A stretch of DNA of 64,000 nucleotides, taken from assembly GCA_026225945.1 (NCBI GenBank), contig JAMJFZ010000818.1, forward strand, positions 804,501-868,500, given 5' to 3'. The notes under the pieces are model-generated. The model saw only the letters and a program-made list of their open reading frames with translations. It was not told the origin of the DNA and searched no databases. This DNA comes from Cricetomys ansorgei. Taxonomy: Eukaryota; Chordata; Mammalia; Rodentia; Nesomyidae. This document shows positions 20,293 to 31,684 of the stretch, one piece after another. Within the stretch, counting starts at the first letter, position 1, and the number at the start of each line of letters is the position of its first letter. A program made the position numbers and the translations under genes.

Positions 20293-20525
20293 CCACCAAG
20301 CTGACTCAGTCCCTTAAAGCACTTGCCAGTAACCCAGATGACCAGAGTCCAGTCCCTGGACACACGGAAAGGTGGAAGGAGAGAAATGACTCCACAGAGT
20401 TCTCCTCCAGCCTCTACATGTGTGTGTCATACGTGTCCACGCACATCAGTGTGGACGGGCCCGCGCGTGCGCACGCACACACACACACACATACACACAC
20501 ACACACAATAATAATAAATGAAATT
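20293..20525 (+). mobile_element. B3 SINE with a CA-rich tail
   Basis: The degenerate head CCAAGCTGACTCAGTCCC is followed by the B3 body. The tail expanded into (CA)n at 20475-20507 and ends AATAATAATAAAT. Confidence 0.75.
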
Positions 20526-20608
20526 CAGAGCAGAGCTGACAGTGGATATGGTCCAGATACATTGTTTACATGTATGAAATTGTCACAGAATAAATAAGAG
20601 GTGCTCTG

Positions 20609-20840
20609 TGGGCTGGAGAGATGGCTCAGCAGTTAAGAGTGTGCCCTGTTCTTGAAGGGGACTCAGATTAAGTTCCCAATACCCACGTCAGGTGGTTCAC
20701 GACCTCCTGTAACTCCAGTTCCAGGGAATCCAATTACTCTGTCCTCCTCAGGTACCCGAGTTCATACTTAATCACACCCACATACAAACACACACACACA
20801 CACAAAGACAGACAGACAGAGACATAAAAATAATATAAAT
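20609..20840 (+). mobile_element. B2 SINE
   Basis: GGGCTGGAGAGATGGCTCAG is an intact B2 head. The B box, AACTCCAGTTCCAGGGAATC body and a CA-rich then A-rich tail follow. Confidence 0.95.
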
Positions 20841-21404
20841 CTTTTTTTTAATGTATTCTTTTAAAAGTAAATATTTTTTTAATAAGGGATATGAAGAGAG
20901 ACAGGATCCCCTTCGGTAGACAAGAACAAATGTCAGCATTTCATTGATACCTTGGAGAAAGGGCAGAGTAAACACGGAAAGCCCTAAGCCCCTGTGTGTG
21001 GCTCTGTTAGTGTGCCACACCTGCCTGGCCCCGAGTAAGTTGGATCTGTATGAATCTGACACAGTGGAAGCGTCAGATTTGTTCATCTGCCCAGTAAGAA
21101 TATACAGCTCCCTGGACTTTCGGAATGAATGAATGAATGAATGAATGAAGCACCCTGTGTAGACTGACTAGCAGAGTGACAGACAGATTGCTCAATCAAT
21201 GGCAGAGGTTGCTTTTAATCCTTTAAAACTGTTTTTTCTAACCATCTTTGCTGGACTCTCATGAATCATTTGCTCAATCTCGTGACACCCAACCCCAGAA
21301 GGAACAAGGAATAGATTTACATATAGGGAAACTGAGGCTCAAAGAGTTAGTGACTTCCCAAGATTATGCAGACAATCCCAAGCCTGATGAGCTAGATCTG
21401 GTGT
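20841..21404. other. No recognised feature except a short (GAAT)n
   Basis: A (GAAT) tetranucleotide run of about six units lies at 21122-21149. Nothing else is recognised. Confidence 0.6.
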
Positions 21405-21608
21405 CTTTTTTCTTTTTCTTTCTTTTCTTCTTCTTCTTTTTTTTTTTTTTTTGTTTGTTTGTTTTGGATTTTAGAGACATGGTTTCTCTGTGTAGCTTTG
21501 GCTGTCCTGGAACTCGCTCTGTAGACCAGACCGGCCTGGAACTCAGAGATCTGCCTGCCTCTGCCTCCTGAGTGCCTAGGACTAAAGGCATGTGCCACCA
21601 GCCCAGCT
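21405..21608 (-). mobile_element. B1 SINE with long poly-T/pyrimidine end
   Basis: Reversed B1 whose A-rich tail appears on the plus strand as a TTTTTC/TTC tract followed by poly-T (21405-21464). GTAGACCAGACCGGCCTGG and GTGCCTAGGACTAAAGGCAT mark the body and head. Confidence 0.92.
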
Positions 21609-21828
21609 TCTATCTGGTTTCTTTGTCTTTGCTGGGGACAGAAGTAGGTGGTTTGGGGTCCCACTGGGCCTGAGAGCTAGTTTTTCACATGGAAACCTTC
21701 CACCCTCCATGGTTCTATAAGGGCCTTAGTAGGGCGCTAAGACAGGACTATTGTGATCGTGGTCCAGGGTCTCCTTTAATGCTTCATTTTTTTTAAGTTT
21801 ATAGTTTTATGCAGGTGTTTATACTGTT

Positions 21829-21940
21829 GTTTTTTGGTTTTTCGAGACAGGGTTTCCCTGTGTAGCCTTGGCTGTCCCGGAACTCACTCTGTAGACTAAG
21901 CTGGCCTGGAACTCAGAGATCCACCTGCCTTGCCTCCAGA
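21829..21940 (-). mobile_element. B1 SINE, head truncated
   Basis: GGTTTTTCGAGACAGGGTTT through CAGAGATCCACCTGCC read as a reversed B1. The region corresponding to the first 25-30 bases of B1 is missing. Confidence 0.92.
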
Positions 21941-22149
21941 GTTCACTTTGACTGTTAATGTTGGAGGTTGTTACTTTGTTTCTTTGGATGGTGTTTTTTT
22001 TAGCTGTGTCCTCTGGAATTTTGTTCTACTTTCTCTGGAGACTAGCAACAAATAACATAAGATCCTCAGGATAAAGAGAGTTCAGTCTGCAAACCGCTCG
22101 TGAGAACCTGAGTTTGGATCCTTAGCGCCCAGTGAAAGTGGTTATGGAC

Positions 22150-22320
22150 TGCTCAGATGGCTTGGCAGGGAAAGCCTCCTGCACCAATCCCTGGGACCCA
22201 CGTGCCGGAAGGAGAGAACCAACTCTCATAACTTGTCCTTTGACTCATGACATATGTGCACACAGGCACACACACGTGTCCACACATGTATATGCTAAGT
22301 AAATAAGAATGTAATTTAAT
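22150..22320 (+). mobile_element. B3 SINE
   Basis: CTGCTCAGATGGCTTGGCAG, GACCCACGTGCCGGAAGGAG, GAGAACCAACTCTCATAAC and ACACACGTGTCCACACATG follow the B3 order. Confidence 0.8.
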
Positions 22321-22324
22321 TTTT

Positions 22325-22512
22325 TAAAACTTTTTATGAGCCCGTGTTTTGCCTGAGTGTGTGTGTGAGTGTGTGTGTATATGTACACGTGCATGCAGTG
22401 ACTGAGAAGGCCAGAAGAGGGCGTCAGATGCTCGTAAAGATGCTGAGCCCAACGCCTGGCCCTCTACAAGAGCAGCAAGTGCTTTCATTCACTGAACCAA
22501 CTGTCTAGCTTC
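22325..22512 (-). mobile_element. B2 SINE
   Basis: On the plus strand GTTTTGCCTGAGTGTGTGTG, AGAAGGCCAGAAGAGGGCGT and ACTGAACCAACTGTCTAGC read as a reversed B2. GCCAGAAGAGGGCGTCAG is the CTCF-like segment many B2 copies carry. Confidence 0.88.
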
Positions 22513-22539
22513 CTACAAAAAAAAAAAATTTTTTTAAAT

Positions 22540-22795
22540 CTAGATAGGGTGGGACACGTCTGTAATCCCAGGACTGGGGAGAGAGAGACAGGTGGATTGG
22601 GATTCCCTGGCCAGCCAACGTAGCTCCTGGTGCAGTAAGAGTCACTGTCTCAAAAAAAATAAGGTTGAGAGTGATCGAAGATGATGCTTCAACTGGCCTC
22701 TGGCTTCTACCAGTAAGCACATCCAGACTCACTATGTGCACGTGTGCACACATGCGTGCACACCCACACACATATACACACACTTCTTTGTCATT
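22540..22795 (+). mobile_element. B1-like SINE with CA-rich extension
   Basis: GGTGGGACACGTCTGTAATC through GTCACTGTCTCAAAAAAAAT is a diverged B1-like monomer. It is followed by AGGTTGAGAGTGATCGAAG and a CA-rich stretch, an arrangement that recurs in rodent genomes. Confidence 0.65.
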
Positions 22796-23690
22796 TGCAA
22801 CAGACAGTGGTGATGACTCGAGTCAGTCAGGAAAGCTTCACACCCTGATCTTCCAAAGGTCCTTCTTTCTGGAGTGATCACTTGGTACCTGAGCACAAAT
22901 CAACTTTGGGGAGGGGTCCCCACCTTTCCGGCTGGATTCTTCTCCCAGAACGTGACACATATTCTATGTTTTGTTCGTCTTAAATCCCTCCACTGGCATT
23001 TGGGACCCACAAAGAGAGAGACTCCCTCATTTTATTCATTGCTAGCCCAACTAGCTGCTCGGTGAATCCTTGTCGAATGACTAATAGAAATCTGCCGTGA
23101 GCAAATTCTCCAATTGGTTGGCTACGAGAGTTTCGTTATTTTGAACACAGGGAAGTAAAAATCCCAAGGAAGGAGAATGTAGTTTGGAAATGTGTTCGTG
23201 TTCATTTTACTCTCTGGGTTTCGGTTTGTCCTTTGGTTAGTCTTGCGTTCACTCTGTTTTTGAACATACAAACCAAGAAGAACGCATGTCAGTCAGGCTG
23301 GAGAAAGATCTATGAAAACTGTTCGTTGTAAAGAAGCCTCTCTGATGCCTGTGGCACCTCCTTACCCACAGAAGGCACATGGTAATAATGATCCCCAGCA
23401 CTGGAGCATTAACCCCTTGGAAGCTTTTCACTTAGTTCCCATTGGTTATGATCTTGGCCCTGGAAATTGGTCAGATTAAATCCCAGTGTTAATTTGGGGT
23501 TGTTACCAGCCTTCTTGCATGTGTGAGTAATTGCATCCAATAAAGCCTGCGTTAACTGAGCACTGGCAAGGTCTTTTTTTGCCTGCTGGCATACACACTG
23601 TGACCTCCAACACCCATTTGAAACACCGCGGACACCCAAATCCTCTCTCCTGTGTACCAGCGTCTGGAAAAGGGTTCTGTCTTTTTTTCC
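22796..23690. other. Repeat-free block
   Basis: About 0.9 kb has no recognisable repeat, making it one of the cleaner blocks of the intron. No exon or clear motif cluster is seen. Confidence 0.55.
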
Positions 23691-23788
23691 AGCGTCTCCC
23701 CGTTATAAACCAGGCTGGCCTTGAACTTGCCACCCTCCCACCTTAGCCTCCCCGATGCAGGGGTTACTGGCATGAGCCTCCAGGCTTG
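23691..23788 (-). mobile_element. Old B1-type SINE fragment
   Basis: AAACCAGGCTGGCCTTGAAC and GGGGTTACTGGCATGAGCCT show a reversed, diverged B1/PB1. Confidence 0.75.
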
Positions 23789-24087
23789 AAAAGTCCTTTC
23801 AGGCTTCTAGTGACGGCCTGATCCACGTGCTTTTTATAGTAAACACCAAAGAGCCAGCCTTCCAAATTACCCCCTAAGCTGCTTCAGTTTCTGCCAGATG
23901 AAACTTTTCTTTCCCATTTATATACAATGCCCCAAACTCTGGATTCTGTTCATCACAGTCATCTAGTACCAAGAGCCAGGTGTTTGGATAGAGAAAGCGA
24001 CATGGGGTGGGTACTGAGATCGAGCCCAGACTGGACCAGCACTCTGCCCACTGCCACTGGACTGTCTCCTCGCCCTCTGTTTCTTTT

Positions 24088-24290
24088 TTTAAAGATTTTT
24101 TTTTTAAATTTATGTGCGTGTCAGTCCACACGTGCACAGGGAAGCCAGAAGTGGGCTTTGGATTCCTTGGGCCTCAGAATTGCAAGCAAATGTGAGCCAC
24201 TCGATTGGGTGCTAGGATTCAAACTCCAGACATCTGGCAGAGCTGCAAGCCCCCTTAACCGTGGAGCCCTCTCCCCAGCCTCTCCCTCCA
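24088..24290 (-). mobile_element. B2 SINE
   Basis: Diverged reversed B2: GTGCACAGGGAAGCCAGAAG, GAGCCACTCGATTGGGTGCT and AACCGTGGAGCCCTCTCCCC. Confidence 0.82.
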
Positions 24291-24298
24291 CTGCTCAT

Positions 24299-24440
24299 TT
24301 TTGAGGCAGCCACTCACTAAGTTGCCCAGGCTGTCCTTGAACTCACTCTGAAGCCCAGGCAGGCTTTGATGTCCCTCTGTGGTCCAAGCAAGACTTGAAC
24401 TCGGGATCGTCCCGTTTCATCCTCCCTACCCGCTAGGGTG
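24299..24440 (-). mobile_element. Old B1-type fragment
   Basis: GAGGCAGCCACTCACTAAGT and CCCAGGCTGTCCTTGAACTC look like a reversed ancient B1. A second B1-like half follows (AGACTTGAACTCGGGATCG). Confidence 0.55.
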
Positions 24441-24645
24441 GACTCAGTAATGGTGAGCTTTAGAGAAATCATGAAAACCTGTAGAGATAAGTTTTCCCAG
24501 CCCTTTCAAATCAGGCAGCCGACAGTCTATGGTGAGCCTAGCTGGACGGGTCTCAGTTTGAGCCCAGGTGGTGGCATCCTAGACCTGAGATGTCCCCAGT
24601 GTTGGTGGTGCCAACTTTAAATCTCCTTTGGGGGATCACTGGTTG

Positions 24646-24688
24646 AAAGAGAGAGGAGAGAGAGACAGAGAGGGAGAGAGGGAGAGGA
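24646..24688 (+). repeat. (GA)n/(GGGA)n simple repeat
   Basis: About 43 bases of purines on the plus strand, mostly GAGAG with one C. Confidence 0.9.
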
Positions 24689-24699
24689 CGTGAGCAGAG

Positions 24700-26621
24700 G
24701 GCAGATTGGCACCACCCAGAGGCACATGCACCTGCAGGGGCCAATGGGCGTCAGAACAGGAAATACCGCGTGCAGGCTGCTGGCCCTGATAGCGCCGTGG
24801 GGCACCCTGCTCAGGCTTCTTCAGCTGTAGTTCCTCATAAGGATTGTATGGGGTTTCTTGCAGACTATTCATACAAAAGCTTCGAGGAGAAGGCCCCGTA
24901 GATTTGAAGACTGAAATATGAAGGCAACCTGACTCAGTCTTCATTCTCAAAGAACCCGGTGAGTGCCTTCTGAGATGTTTTCTCTGCCTCCTGACAGGGT
25001 GTGTCCTGTGAAAGCTCCCGGAGCACCCAGGCTGAGGGGTGAGGGCGTTCAGACGGCTCGGTGCTAACTGTGCAGATGTATTTATGGAGGCCACTGGCCT
25101 GGCCCGGCCCGCGTTTACATGTAACCGCAGCAGCAGGCACTGACCGAGAAAGTCATGGCTTTTCACATGGCGTTTGTTTAGCTATCGCCCGTTTGTTCTC
25201 TTTGGTGGGAGCAGGGGGCGGGGGGTGGGACTGGAAACTTGCTTTAGAACATTCTTTCCCGAATGTCAAAATGCAAAGCCCTCTTAAGTGCTCTTGAAGC
25301 TCCTGGTCTGACCAGGAAGTGCTGCTTAAGTCTTACTCGAGGGTCTGTTAAGAACTTCCTTTCTCAGGATGAAGGCGCTTGACAGCCTCTGGTGTCCTTG
25401 TCTGAAGTTGATCTCAGGTTTATCTTTCCTGTGAGCCAGAGGCAGCCTTTCAAAGAAATTCACCTCTCAGGGTTATCGACTGCTGAGGGGAGATTAAATT
25501 TAAAGTCTCTCGTGTGCTGGCTTGGACGTGGCGGGGCCTGCGACTCGGACAGTCGCTGTGAGTGAGCTTACTCGGTTTTTAATTTTCCACGGGATGTCTT
25601 GTGATAAAGTGCCTTATGTTGACACGGCGTTCACACTTGGGAGCCATTTACATTTCCTGTTGATTTTCATGGGAATACTTAGGACTTTCTCTTAAAGTCC
25701 AACTGAGAAGCGAGACTCTAGCACCCATGAGCCATGTTTAATTCCTAGTCTGATATAGCTGAGCTTCTGTGTCAGTATTTCAAAACTTAGAATTTCTAAT
25801 TTCCCCTTTCTGGATCAGTAAGGTGAAGGCCAGGCTTCCAACAGAGTGTGACACTCTTGGCAGAAGAGCCCTTGAAGAAAACTTTACAAATATGCTAAAG
25901 GCCACCTTTTTAAAGATGCATGCAGTCTACCCTAGCGGACACCCCCACTTCAAAGTAACGTTTCAAGACTAAACTACGCAAAATGGCAGTGTCCATCCCA
26001 GACCTTAAAAATATCACTTCCTATTTTTCGTATTTCAAAGGAAAGGAAAATCGGGCCGAAAGAGCAGTTTCTCACATATAATTCCAAGCGTAGACACACA
26101 AACATCAAAGAGTTTGGCCACATTTACTCGGTTTTGCAATTTTTTGAAATCATTTAGGAGACTAGGGTTAGTTACTTACTGAAGTAGGAAAGGAAAACAC
26201 CTTAGCCCTGAGGTCATTAATGGTTTCTGGGACAACTCTAGTCAATAAAATGAAGTCTAATGATGTAAGCAAGGAGGGAACTTTTGATTGACAGCCCATG
26301 AGTTTGCATGGTACAGTTAGTCTGGAACGTTCTCTCCGAGGGAAAGCTGCCCCTGTGAATCTTCAGTCTCTCTCAGCAAGCTCACAGGCAATCGGAGCAA
26401 GGATGGAGTAAATGTGTGGACTAACACTCAGCCCTGGGCAAACTCTAGCATCGTCCGTGTCTGCTGTGTAAATTGGTTCTTGTCATTTTGTGTGGGAGGC
26501 ATTGTTTGTCCAAGAATGCGTATATGGATACTGCTCATGGTGGGGTTGGGGGGCGGGTAGGGCCTATCCAAAGAAAAGAGGAAATTAAAAAGCTCAGATA
26601 ATCTTTGAAATGTGACACCAA
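24700..26621. other. Large repeat-free block
   Basis: Nearly 2 kb has no recognisable SINE, LTR or L1. An AP-1-like TGACTCA occurs at about 24931-24937. Its freedom from insertions makes it a candidate for constrained intronic sequence, but I cannot test conservation. Confidence 0.5.
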
Positions 26622-26622
<1 letters not shown>

Positions 26623-26659
<37 letters not shown>

Positions 26660-26660
26660 C
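26623..26660 (+). repeat. (GT)n microsatellite
   Basis: About 16 GT units are followed by GCGTGCATGCACGC. Confidence 0.95.
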
Positions 26661-27272
26661 ATGCACGCCAAATAAATTGCAGCCTCTCAGAGAGCCTCCT
26701 GAATGGGCTGAATGTGCGTGTACAGTCCAGAATGGTCCTGGTCAGAGCTGGGCTGGGAGTGGGGAGAGGAAGTGGGCGGGGCCTCGCGTGACAGATTACT
26801 GTGGATCCAAGTCAGGGAAGGTGGAAGTCACTGGCTGCGCCCTGGCCATCTGCTCCTGTTGATTTAACCAGCGCCCACAGTTTGCGGGTTCCCGAGTAAG
26901 CTGACACGACAGGTGCTGACCCTCCTCTCTAGTTTCCCGTGGTCTGGCCTGCAAAGATCACAGGGACCCCTTTCTGTGCAAGGCCACGTGTTAGCAGAGA
27001 GAAGGGGCGTTGCAGGGGAGGGGCAGAGCTTCATAGCGGGAGTGCTGCATTTCCTGTTTTAAATCATTGCGGGGCTGGTGTGTGAGAACATCCCCATTGG
27101 GACCATCGCAGAAAACGTTAGATAAGGACCAAAAAGGAGTCTGAAGTTCTAGATAGTTCTGGTTCAGTCCTGCTGGCAACGTAAAAGAGGAAACTTTATG
27201 GAGGAGCTGTGACATCTGGACCCCGACGCTTAAGAATTGCAGATATGACTCATTTTTAGAAGCGTCTTAGGA
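26661..27272. other. No recognised feature
   Basis: About 0.6 kb without a recognisable repeat or exon. Confidence 0.55.
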
Positions 27273-27690
27273 ATGTGTGTGTGTATACACATACACATGT
27301 ATCCAATATATATGTATATCTGTTCTCTATATGTGTGTGTAAACATGTATACATATACGTGTGTGTATACAATATATGTATATATGTTGTAATCTGTGTG
27401 TATATGTATATACATATATACAACATGTATGTATATATGCCTGTGTGTATATACACACATATACACATAATACAATATCTATGTATATATGTGTGTGTGT
27501 ATAATATATACGTGTATATATACATATATGTATATGTGTTGTATATATGTCTTATCTGTGTGTATATATACATATGTGTATATGTGTGTGTGTATAATAT
27601 ATGTGTGTATATGCATATATATGTATATATGTGTGTGTGTATGTATACAATATGTGTGTGTGCGTGTGTGTGTGTATTTATTTATTTACC
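27273..27690 (+). repeat. TA/TG/CA complex microsatellite
   Basis: About 420 bases of alternating pyrimidine and purine, mixing GTGTGTATA, TATATGTATA and CATATATAC units. It is one of the longest simple repeats in the window and spawns false open frames on both strands. Confidence 0.95.
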
Positions 27691-28610
27691 ACCGAGAAGT
27701 CTCTCAAAAGTGAACCTCGGTTGTCCACGGTTTCCCTGTCACCAGGCAGTTTCAGGGAACGCTTTTTACCGGAGCATTTCAGTGCCATCTGCCAGCCCTC
27801 CCCAGTCCCGCACGGACTGAGTAGCATCCGTGTTTTCGAGTGTGCCCCCTGACCTTGATGTGATGCAAGTGCCCTGTCAGAAGGTGACAGTGAGACCCCA
27901 ACTCTAGCAGGGTCCTCCCACCCCCTGGAACAATTCGGGGAGTCAGAGAACCTGTCATGGTGTCAACGACACAGTCCTTAGAGGACGTCCCAGCCACACG
28001 CCTGCACTGCAGCTCATGGTGAGCCTCGTTGTGCCGACCTTGGCTTTAGTTGCACACATTTGGGGTTGGTGCGGGAATGTGTCTGTTCATTCCGTCACCT
28101 CGCACATCTGCCAACCTCCCGGGAGCCTCAGTGTGTCCAGCTGGAAAATGGGCATTGGTCAGAGTCCCTACTTCCCGAGATCAGTGTGGGGATTGAATGG
28201 GATGACGTCTGCAAAGCCAAGAATTGACCGTACATTAAGGAAGAGCCCGTGACCGGTGTCTGGTGGCTTTCTTCATTCCTGCTGCTCTCGGGTAATGCAG
28301 TCCCACTCAGCTTTCCCAGATGCTCATGGGAAGAAAAATGATGTGCAAAGTGTTGCACGTCACACAGTGTCGTGAGAGGACGTGGACATGGGACCTGAGC
28401 ACCTTGTCCCACGCTAGCTACCAGGCCAAGGGGGAGAGAGGAAGTGGGGGAGCAGAGCTGGCTGTAGACTTAGTAATTATTAGTCAGAATGATTACTCTG
28501 TCCCATCAGTTCTGCTTGAGTGACATTTTTCTCTTTGCCTCCCCCTTGAAAACTTCTCTGTTTGATAGACCTCAGACGAACCCAAGGAAGCAACATGGCA
28601 AGCAAAGTCT
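27691..28610. other. Repeat-free block
   Basis: About 0.9 kb without a recognisable repeat. Nothing identifiable as coding. Confidence 0.5.
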
Positions 28611-28615
28611 GGGCT

Positions 28616-28836
28616 TGTGTTCAAGTTATTTATTTGTGCATGTGTACGAATGTGCATGCTCATGAGGGTGCACTCACCGTGCGTTCATGTTGGGGCCCGA
28701 GGTTAAGGGAAAGTATCTTTCTCTGTCTTTGCCCCACCCAGTGGTAGGGTGACAGACACATTGCCATGCCCAGCTTTCACATGGGTGCTGGGATCCGAAC
28801 CCTGGTCCACATGCTGAGCTAGCTCCCCAGCCCAGA
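28616..28836 (-). mobile_element. Degenerate B3/B2-type SINE
   Basis: TTTATTTGTGCATGTGTACG, GGGTGCTGGGATCCGAACCC and GCTGAGCTAGCTCCCCAGCC fit a reversed, strongly diverged B2-superfamily copy. Confidence 0.65.
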
Positions 28837-29437
28837 GGACTTGTGCTGCTGTTGCTGTTAACTTCTTTTCTCTATGCAGTGTGTGCCTTGCATTTTCTCC
28901 TGCGTGGCTGTATCCAGCTGAGACTGTATTTCCGCTTTAAGTCAGCTTTAAAAAAGAAAAAAAAAAAACCAAAAACCAAACAAACAAACAAACAAAAACC
29001 TTGGTCTTTCTTTTAGCAGAGCCAGCAGAAAAAGAAGATGTTTTTACTCTCTATGTCTGGGGATTACTGTTCTCTAAGGGGTCAGAAAACTTCTGATGAG
29101 TCCCAGCTACGATGAGCAGATTTTCACGGGATACTGGTAAAGCAGGTGTGATATTTGGAGACACTAATAATAAATTGACTAAACCAAGAAACGACACCCT
29201 TGTTGAGGGCTGCATAGTCTCGGTGGATATAGTCCTGACGTTTGAAAGTCTAGGTCCCCATCTGTAACATGACCTCTCGTTTCCCACTTCCGGATTCCTC
29301 TTCTTGTATTTGGGAGCTGCTAACTAGACCTTCTCAACCCTACTCCAAAAACATACTGTTCCCAGTGTCCCTTTCTGATTCAGACCCCGGTAGCCTCTCT
29401 TCATTCTGGTCTCCCCCAACTCATACCGAACAACCTT
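28837..29437. other. A-rich tract and unassigned sequence
   Basis: An A-rich tract with CAAA units lies at 28949-28998. The rest is unassigned. Confidence 0.5.
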
Positions 29438-29560
29438 TTGGTTTGTTTGGTTGGTTTTTTGTTCTTTGAGCCAGGGTCTCACTACATGTGGCCTGGGTTG
29501 GTCGTGAACACTCGATCTTCCTGCCCCACCACGCCCTGCTGCACAGCGGTCTCTAAGGCC
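29438..29560 (-). mobile_element. Degenerate B1-type SINE
   Basis: TTCTTTGAGCCAGGGTCTCA and a TTTGGTTGGTTTTTTG reversed tail indicate an old B1. The head is poorly preserved. Confidence 0.6.
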
Positions 29561-29827
29561 ACTGCCAGCACAGAGCTGCACGCAGAGCCTCTGAGGTTCC
29601 CATTTTCCACCACACGGTTCTCCACACCCTCTCTGATCTCTCCCGAGGTGTCTCTCCAGCCTCACTTCCTCTGCTCTTTGGCAGTCTGGTGTTTCAGACT
29701 CACTGGAGGCCTTTGGCACTAGAGGTTACTCCATCGAGAAGTGTCTCTACCCACTCAGACTTCACATTTTCGTCAAGACCCAGTGTCAGGCTCATTTCCT
29801 GTCTGATTTTTCCCCTGCCTATTTCTA

Positions 29828-29966
29828 CTGTCTTTTTGCTGAGACAGGGTTTCATACATGAAACCCAGCTCAAGCTGGCCTGCAACTCTCTATGTCATCA
29901 AAGTTGGCCTTAAACTCCTGATTCTCCGCCTTCACCTCCCAAGACCTAGGATTTCATCCAGGTGGT
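29828..29966 (-). mobile_element. B1-type SINE
   Basis: TGCTGAGACAGGGTTTCATA, CTCAAGCTGGCCTGCAACTC and TTGGCCTTAAACTCCTGATT form a reversed, diverged B1 with a B1-like internal duplication. Confidence 0.75.
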
Positions 29967-29967
29967 G

Positions 29968-30132
29968 TTTGTTTGTTTGTTTTGTTTTGTTTAAGTCAGG
30001 GTCTCACTATGTAGACCTAGCTAGCCTAGAACTTGGTATGTACACCTGGCTGTCCTTGAACTCCCAGAGATCCTCCTGCTTCTGCCTCCTGAGTGCTGGG
30101 TTAAAGGCATGCCCCCCACCTCCTCACCCAGG
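29968..30132 (-). mobile_element. B1 SINE
   Basis: Reversed B1 with a GTTTGTTTGTTTTG tail: AAGTCAGGGTCTCACTATGT and CTGAGTGCTGGGTTAAAGGC. It lies directly next to the previous copy. Confidence 0.85.
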
Positions 30133-30479
30133 CTCCAGATGGTTTTCAATTCATCAAACAAGAAATCAGATGTGTGTGTCCCTGTTAGCCACTCAAATCC
30201 TCATTAGTGTACACACTGGGGCTTTATAATCAGCACATATTAGTTGCATATGCTAATCAATGGCTTTCCCTGTGACATTTGTTCAACAGGCCTGTTAGTG
30301 TTTCCACCATCCCTACCTTCCCCCTTCCCTGCCCCCCCACGCCCCAGTCAGTTCCCCTAATCAATCCTTCCCCTTTCCCAGCACTCCCTGTGGGACTTCC
30401 AGCTCCTCTGTGATTTTTTTTTTTTTTTTTTTTTGGCTTGTTTCGAATTCTCATTCCCACAGAGTGCAGAATACACAGC

Positions 30480-31000
30480 ATGCTTCTCTTTCCGTGGCTG
30501 GTTTCTGGTGATTCCGGTTCTGTCCACTTTCACACAAATGACATGGTCTTATTCTCGGTTATGACTGAATGTAGGTACAATTCCCCACCCTTCTACCCCG
30601 TGGGCCAGCACCCGGGCTGGTCCTCACGGCTTGGCTGCTGTGAGCAGAGCTGCGGTAAACAGGCATCTGCAGTAGCTGGTGCTGCTCCCTTCAGGTTTTG
30701 TTTTGTTTTTTTTTTTTTTTTTTTTTTTTTGCTTTGTTTTGTTTCGCTTCTTTTGCTTTTGTCTTGGGACAGGGACTTGCTATGTCTCTCTGGCTGTCCT
30801 GGAACTTGCTATGTAGAACAAGTTAGCCTCAAACTCACAGAGATCCTCCTGCCTCTGGCCCCTAGTACTGGGATAAAAGGTATGCACTACCCTACCCGTT
30901 CCTCCTCTAGTCTTTTGAGAAGCCTCCATCCGTTCTCCACAGTAAGGGTACTGATCTACCAGTGTGAACATCTGAGCACGAGGACCACACTTCGCACTTG
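30480..31000 (-). mobile_element. Ancient L1 relic, antisense, split by a B1
   Basis: CTTGGCTGCTGTGAGCAGAG and CTGCGGTAAACAGGCAT (before 30690) and TCTTTTGAGAAGCCTCCATC, TTCTCCACAGTAAGGGTACT and ACCAGTGTGAACATCTGAG (after 30899) match consecutive parts of the antisense of the L1 ORF2 3' region, as familiar from old L1M-type copies. A B1 separates the two parts. No L1 reading frame survives. Confidence 0.65.
30694..30898 (-). mobile_element. B1 SINE inserted in the L1 relic
   Basis: A poly-T run (30710-30730) stands for the reversed tail. The body GGCTGTCCTGGAACTTGCTA and head ACTGGGATAAAAGGTATGCA follow. Confidence 0.85.
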
Positions 31001-31194
31001 AGGCGTCCACCACCGTTCTCAGCACGGTGCTGTGGTATGCCTTTAATCCAAAGGGAAAGAACAGGGTAAATCTATTCTGTGTGTCTCCATAAACTCAGTC
31101 AACAATCCTGTCAACGAAGGGACTTGAATATTTTTCTAATCTAGGGCAGGTCTATCTTTTCCTTAACTAATGAAGCGTCAGAGTCAACTAAACC

Positions 31195-31420
31195 GAGCCT
31201 GGTGGCGCAGGCCTCCAATCCAGGCTACGTGTGAGGCTGAAAAGCAGGAGGGTCATAAGTTGAGGCTCTATGTGGGCTACAGAGGCCAGCCTAAGCAACT
31301 TGGTGAGATCCTGTCTCAAAATCAAAAGTAAAATAAAGAGGGCTGGGGTGCAGCTCAGGGGTAAAGCACTTGCCTAGTATCAGGCCCTAGGTTCAATCCC
31401 CACCCCTACCCATACACCTA

Positions 31421-31422
<2 letters not shown>
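31195..31422 (+). mobile_element. Composite B1-ID SINE (B4/B1-dID-like)
   Basis: A B1-like part (CCTGGTGGCGCAGGCCTCCA to GATCCTGTCTCAAAATC) is followed by an ID-like part (GGGCTGGGGTGCAGCTCAGG, GCACTTGCCTAGTATCAGG, GGTTCAATCCCCACC). Confidence 0.88.

Positions 31423-31455
<33 letters not shown>
31423..31455 (+). repeat. (CA)n microsatellite
   Basis: About 16 CA units extend from the tail of the B1-ID element. Confidence 0.95.
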
Positions 31456-31458
<3 letters not shown>

Positions 31459-31684
31459 CCAAACATAGTGTATAAGTAACACAATTCAGGTCTGTAGTGT
31501 ATCCATGATGCTGCTGCCACCATCACCATGAACTTGACTCTGGACGTCCCCACGGCCCTGAGGGCGGGGTCTCTGCTAGCAGGGACTAGAGTGGCTCCAG
31601 CACCTAACAATCACCAACTTTCTGTCTTTGAGAATCAACTGATTCTGGACATTTTTATATGTGTGGAGTCAGACCACATGTGGC

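Noticed and set aside
20609..20690. tRNA-like A and B boxes in many places
   Set aside because: These are the tRNA-derived heads of B2, B3 and ID SINEs. They lack tRNA folding over the full length.
27230..27852. Tyr/Ile/Cys/Val-rich open frames on both strands
   Set aside because: They arise from the TA/TG repeat and disappear outside it.
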